DNA from: an uncultured Bacteroidota bacterium
GTDB taxonomy: Bacteria; Bacteroidota; Bacteroidia; Chitinophagales; Chitinophagaceae
DNA length: 36,218 nt
Reading direction: 5' to 3'
Assembly (NCBI GenBank): GCA_902826165.1
Contig: CADEDV010000007.1
Location: 33,255 to 69,472 of the forward strand
The notes below the pieces were generated by a model. That model was given only the letters and a program-made list of their open reading frames with translations, did not search any database and was not told where the DNA came from. This document shows positions 33,459 to 36,218 of the stretch, piece after piece (the first letter of the stretch is position 1; each line of letters starts with the position of its first letter). Both the position numbers and the translations under genes were made by a program.

Positions 33459-34382
33459 ATGAAAAGAAGCCAATTCCTCAAAACCTCCGCTGCCATTGCA
33501 GGGAGTTCTTTGCTGCCAACATTAAGCTTTGCGGAAGAAAGTAAGAAGAAACCAATCCGGTTTGTTCATCTTTCAGATATTCACCTGAAGCCGGGACTTA
33601 TTCCCGAAGCCGGTATGGCAAAAGCCTTTCAGCATGCCCAGCAATTAAAAACAAAAGTTGATTTTATCATCAACGGTGGCGATGCTATCATGGATGCACT
33701 GGATGCCGACAAGCAAAAAACAAAGGAACAATTTGACCTTTTCAATACCCTGCTGAAAAAAGAAAATAGTCTTCCCATTTATCATTGTATCGGCAACCAT
33801 GATGTGTGGGGATGGTTCATTAAACAGGACAAGCCAGAGCAGGATAAACTATACGGCAAACAGTGGGTGGTGGAAAATTTCAATATGCCGCGGCGGTTTT
33901 ACAGTTTCACCAAAGGAAAATGGCATTTTATTGTTTTAGACAGCACACAATTAAATCCTGCCGGCGGTTATATCGGCAAACTGGACCCGGAACAACTGGA
34001 CTGGTTACAACAGGAATTAAAACAGGTACCCGCTGATCATTTCGTTTGTTTTGTATCTCATATTCCTATTTTATCGATCTGTGCCGGATTATTCTTTGAC
34101 AAAACAGAACCTAATGGCGACCTGAAGATCCAGCGCAACCTGATGCACAGTGATTTCCTGGTTTTAAAGAAATTATTTGTTCAATATCCGAATATAAAAG
34201 TATGTATCAGCGGGCATATCCACCTGCAGGATGAAGTGGATTACCTCGGTATCAAATACTATTGTAATGGTGCTGTTTCCGGCAACTGGTGGAAAGGTGC
34301 TTTCCAGGAATTTGCACCGGCTTATGCCGTGATCGAATTATTTGATGATGGATCATCCGCACGGACGATGCAGCCCTACTAA
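33459..34382 (+). CDS. Exported metallophosphoesterase
   Basis: 307 residues from the ATG at 33459. The N-terminus KRSQFLKTSAAIAGSSLLPTLSFA looks like a Tat-type signal but has Lys-Arg in place of Arg-Arg, so export by Sec or by a relaxed Tat motif are both possible. The calcineurin-like motifs are complete: HLSDIHLKPG (Asp40, His42), NGGDA (73-75), GNHDVWG (112-118), SHIP and GHIHLQDEV. It would hydrolyse phosphate esters with two bound metals; the substrate is not evident. It lies in the same direction as, and 29 nt after, the rhodanese-thioredoxin gene; a shared role is possible but not shown. Confidence 0.9.
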   Translation: MKRSQFLKTSAAIAGSSLLPTLSFAEESKKKPIRFVHLSDIHLKPGLIPEAGMAKAFQHAQQLKTKVDFIINGGDAIMDALDADKQKTKEQFDLFNTLLKKENSLPIYHCIGNHDVWGWFIKQDKPEQDKLYGKQWVVENFNMPRRFYSFTKGKWHFIVLDSTQLNPAGGYIGKLDPEQLDWLQQELKQVPADHFVCFVSHIPILSICAGLFFDKTEPNGDLKIQRNLMHSDFLVLKKLFVQYPNIKVCISGHIHLQDEVDYLGIKYYCNGAVSGNWWKGAFQEFAPAYAVIELFDDGSSARTMQPY

Positions 34383-34447
34383 GAACAGTAACCATTTCCT
34401 TTTATCTCGTTAATATTCTATCTTACCTTTTCTTATACCTGGTATCA

Positions 34448-35479
34448 ATGAAGAAAATACATATCCTACTTATTTCCTTAATACTACTGAGTTTATCCGG
34501 TTTTCGTTATCGCCCCGATCCCAAAGTGCAGGTGCTGACATCCGGCACTAATACCAGCCTTCGTGGATTAAGTGTGGTGAATGATAATATTGTTTGGGTA
34601 AGTGGAAGTAACGGTATGGTGGGACGGTCCAGCAATGCCGGAAAAAACTGGAAATGGATGACAGTAAAGGGATTTGAGAAAAAAGAATTCCGGGATATAG
34701 AAGCGTTTGATGCCAGCACAGCTATCATTATGGCGGTGGATACGCCTGCAGTAATTCTTAAAACTACAGATGGAGGTGAAACCTGGAAAACTGTTTACGA
34801 AAACAAAACGCCGGGTATGTTCCTGGATGCAATGCATTTTGTGGATCAAAATACAGGTATGGTAATCGGAGATCCGATCAATAAAAAGGTTTTTATAGCT
34901 GCTACACAAGATGCTGGCGAGAGTTGGCAGGAATGGGAAGAACGTCAAAGACCTGTTGCCGATTCAGGTGAAGCTTTCTTTGCAGCCAGCGGCACCAATA
35001 TCCGTTTGTTTGAAAAGAATAAATACTTTATGGTGAGCGGGGGCACCCGTTCAAGATTATTTACCAATAATAGTGTCATTGATATCCCAATTATACAAGG
35101 CAAAGAAACTACCGGTGCTAATTCAGTAGCAGTATTTGATGAAGGCAAATTAAAGGGTAGCAAAAGAATTGTTGTAGTAGGAGGAGATTTTCTGACCCCG
35201 GCAGAAAGTAAACAAAACTGTTATTACACGACTGACGGAGGCAAGAGCTGGAATGCCCCTTCGACTCCACCCCATGGCTACCGCAGTTGCGTGGAGTATT
35301 TATCCAAAACTGATTTGGTGAGTTGCGGCCTGAATGGTGTTGATTATTCTTATAATGGCGGAAAAACTTGGAAATGGGTAAGCAAAGAAAGTTTTCATGT
35401 GGTACGTATTGCCAAAATGGGAACGACCATTTTCTTAGCGGGTAATAAAGGGCAGATAGGTAAGCTTATTTTAGATTAA
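34448..35479 (+). CDS. YCF48-like (BNR-repeat) beta-propeller protein
   Basis: 343 residues with a short signal sequence or membrane anchor (HILLISLILLSLSGF). The rest is a beta-propeller with BNR/Asp-box turns: SSNAGKNWKWM, KTTDGGETWKTV, ATQDAGESWQEW, YTTDGGKSWNAP and YSYNGGKTWKWV, each of the S/T-x-D-x-G-x-x-W type. The layout is that of YCF48/HCF136-like proteins; outside photosynthesis their role is unclear and many are annotated as oxidoreductases without evidence. An acyltransferase gene begins 6 nt downstream, so the two share a transcript. I found no convincing promoter in the 65-nt gap before the gene. Confidence 0.85.
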   Translation: MKKIHILLISLILLSLSGFRYRPDPKVQVLTSGTNTSLRGLSVVNDNIVWVSGSNGMVGRSSNAGKNWKWMTVKGFEKKEFRDIEAFDASTAIIMAVDTPAVILKTTDGGETWKTVYENKTPGMFLDAMHFVDQNTGMVIGDPINKKVFIAATQDAGESWQEWEERQRPVADSGEAFFAASGTNIRLFEKNKYFMVSGGTRSRLFTNNSVIDIPIIQGKETTGANSVAVFDEGKLKGSKRIVVVGGDFLTPAESKQNCYYTTDGGKSWNAPSTPPHGYRSCVEYLSKTDLVSCGLNGVDYSYNGGKTWKWVSKESFHVVRIAKMGTTIFLAGNKGQIGKLILD

Positions 35480-35485
35480 TCCTGT

Positions 35486-36218
35486 ATGTCAGCCACAACT
35501 ACAGGCCTGAGGATCTATTTTCCAACTATTGATGGACTGCGGTTTTTAGCTTTCTTCTTTGTGTTTTTCAGGCATTTTACTGCTTATCAACCCAGCTCTT
35601 TTCTTTATGAGACCGGATGGATCGGTGTGGAATTGTTCTTCCTCATCAGTGCTTTTTTACTGACCAGGCTGCTAAAAGAGGAATACCAAAACAAAGGCAG
35701 CATTAATACCAGAAATTTTTTTACCCGGAGAATATTAAGAATATGGCCTCTATACTTTGCTTATCTCTTGTTTACTGTACTCTTCTGGCTGATTAAGGAT
35801 ATCAATCATTTTTCAACAGGCAGGCTGGCAGGAAATATTTTTTTCATTGATAACATACTATCGGCAATCGGCTACTATAATGGCAACCCTTTTTCTTTTC
35901 ATCTATGGAGTATATCAATGGAGGAGCAATTTTACCTGATACTTCCTTTTACTATTCCCTGGTTGCTGAGACAGCCCCAAAAAAAGATTATGTTCCTGTT
36001 TGCAGCCCTTTTCACCATGATGCTGGCAGCGAGACTCCTCAGTGTTGCCTGCGGGGCTAAACATCCTTTCATCTATGTTCTACCGGTTTCAGGAGATTGT
36101 TTCTTAGCAGGCATTCTTTTAGGACTTGGGTATTTCGATGACCTGCTAAAAAAACTGAAGGGCAATTATTGCCTGGCAGCTGCCAGCTGTATGCGGACTG
36201 TATTATATTTCTTACATT
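35486..36218 (+). CDS. Acyltransferase 3 family membrane protein (partial, 3' end outside window)
   Basis: Translation from the ATG at 35486 stays open to the right edge (244 codons). It reads as the N-terminal part of an acyltransferase 3 (PF01757): the opening FPTIDGLRFLAFFFVFFRHF (the Asp/Gly-Leu-Arg and the active-site histidine in FRHF), WIGVELFFLISAFLLTRLLKEE, FTRRILRIWPLYFAYL, and LWSISMEEQFYLILPF. Several transmembrane helices are clear. Such enzymes move acetyl or other acyl groups to sugars of the envelope. It lies 6 nt after the YCF48-like gene. Substrate and full length cannot be judged from this part. Confidence 0.88.
   Translation, partial: MSATTTGLRIYFPTIDGLRFLAFFFVFFRHFTAYQPSSFLYETGWIGVELFFLISAFLLTRLLKEEYQNKGSINTRNFFTRRILRIWPLYFAYLLFTVLFWLIKDINHFSTGRLAGNIFFIDNILSAIGYYNGNPFSFHLWSISMEEQFYLILPFTIPWLLRQPQKKIMFLFAALFTMMLAARLLSVACGAKHPFIYVLPVSGDCFLAGILLGLGYFDDLLKKLKGNYCLAAASCMRTVLYFLH

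Overview
The window looks like chromosomal DNA of a Bacteroidota bacterium, most likely Chitinophagales/Chitinophagaceae (inference; no rRNA or other decisive marker is present). Reasons: several promoters fit the Bacteroidota -33/-7 pattern (TTTG or TTG, about 20 nt, then TAnnTTTG); start sites generally lack a Shine-Dalgarno; lipoproteins and N-terminal carboxypeptidase-regulatory-like domains are frequent; there are two PF14905-type outer-membrane beta-barrels, a PafA-type phosphatase, a type-B L31 and a YCF48-like propeller. I see no tRNA, rRNA, CRISPR, transposase, phage gene or integrated element. Both ends cut through genes (ParC on the left, an acyltransferase on the right).

Layout. 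(1) 1-5727, minus strand: a five-gene operon parE, TylF-like methyltransferase, DUF1835/DUF3658 protein, DUF4260 membrane protein, parC. Gaps are 2-35 nt and a good promoter lies upstream of parE. The DUF1835 gene has a perfect doubled Shine-Dalgarno, which is out of character for this phylum. (2) 6049-11787, plus strand: envelope genes, namely a lipoprotein, an OmpA-family protein with an unassigned N-terminal domain, a YdeI-type protein, a PafA-like alkaline phosphatase, a CotH-kinase-like exported protein and an acyl-CoA-binding protein. (3) 11779-15185: a small polysaccharide module (GT4 glycosyltransferase and Wzx-type flippase on minus, divergent FkbM methyltransferase on plus). (4) 15169-18827, minus: small membrane protein, tpiA, GlmU-like protein, rpmE2 (L31 type B) and yajQ, with clear promoters and terminators. 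(5) 18932-26361, minus: a LytS/LytTR-type two-component system followed by two tandem paralogous outer-membrane beta-barrel proteins. A 9-bp direct repeat with LytTR-like spacing lies between them. (6) 26463-29601, plus: threonine aldolase, glucose-6-phosphate isomerase with a strong terminator, and a small secreted protein. (7) 29664-32619, minus: a GH5-like exported hydrolase and a lipoprotein with three cysteine-bracketed repeats. (8) 32743-36218, plus: a rhodanese-thioredoxin lipoprotein, a metallophosphoesterase, a YCF48-like propeller and a truncated acyltransferase 3.

How it works together: most of the window is housekeeping (topoisomerase IV, glycolysis, ribosome) interleaved with envelope and secreted functions. 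The parts most worth following up are the two-component/beta-barrel locus, the exported phosphatase plus CotH-like kinase pair, the methyltransferase and DUF genes inside the topoisomerase IV operon, and the Shine-Dalgarno exception in front of the DUF1835 gene. Function calls rest on motif recognition by eye; no search or structure prediction was run.
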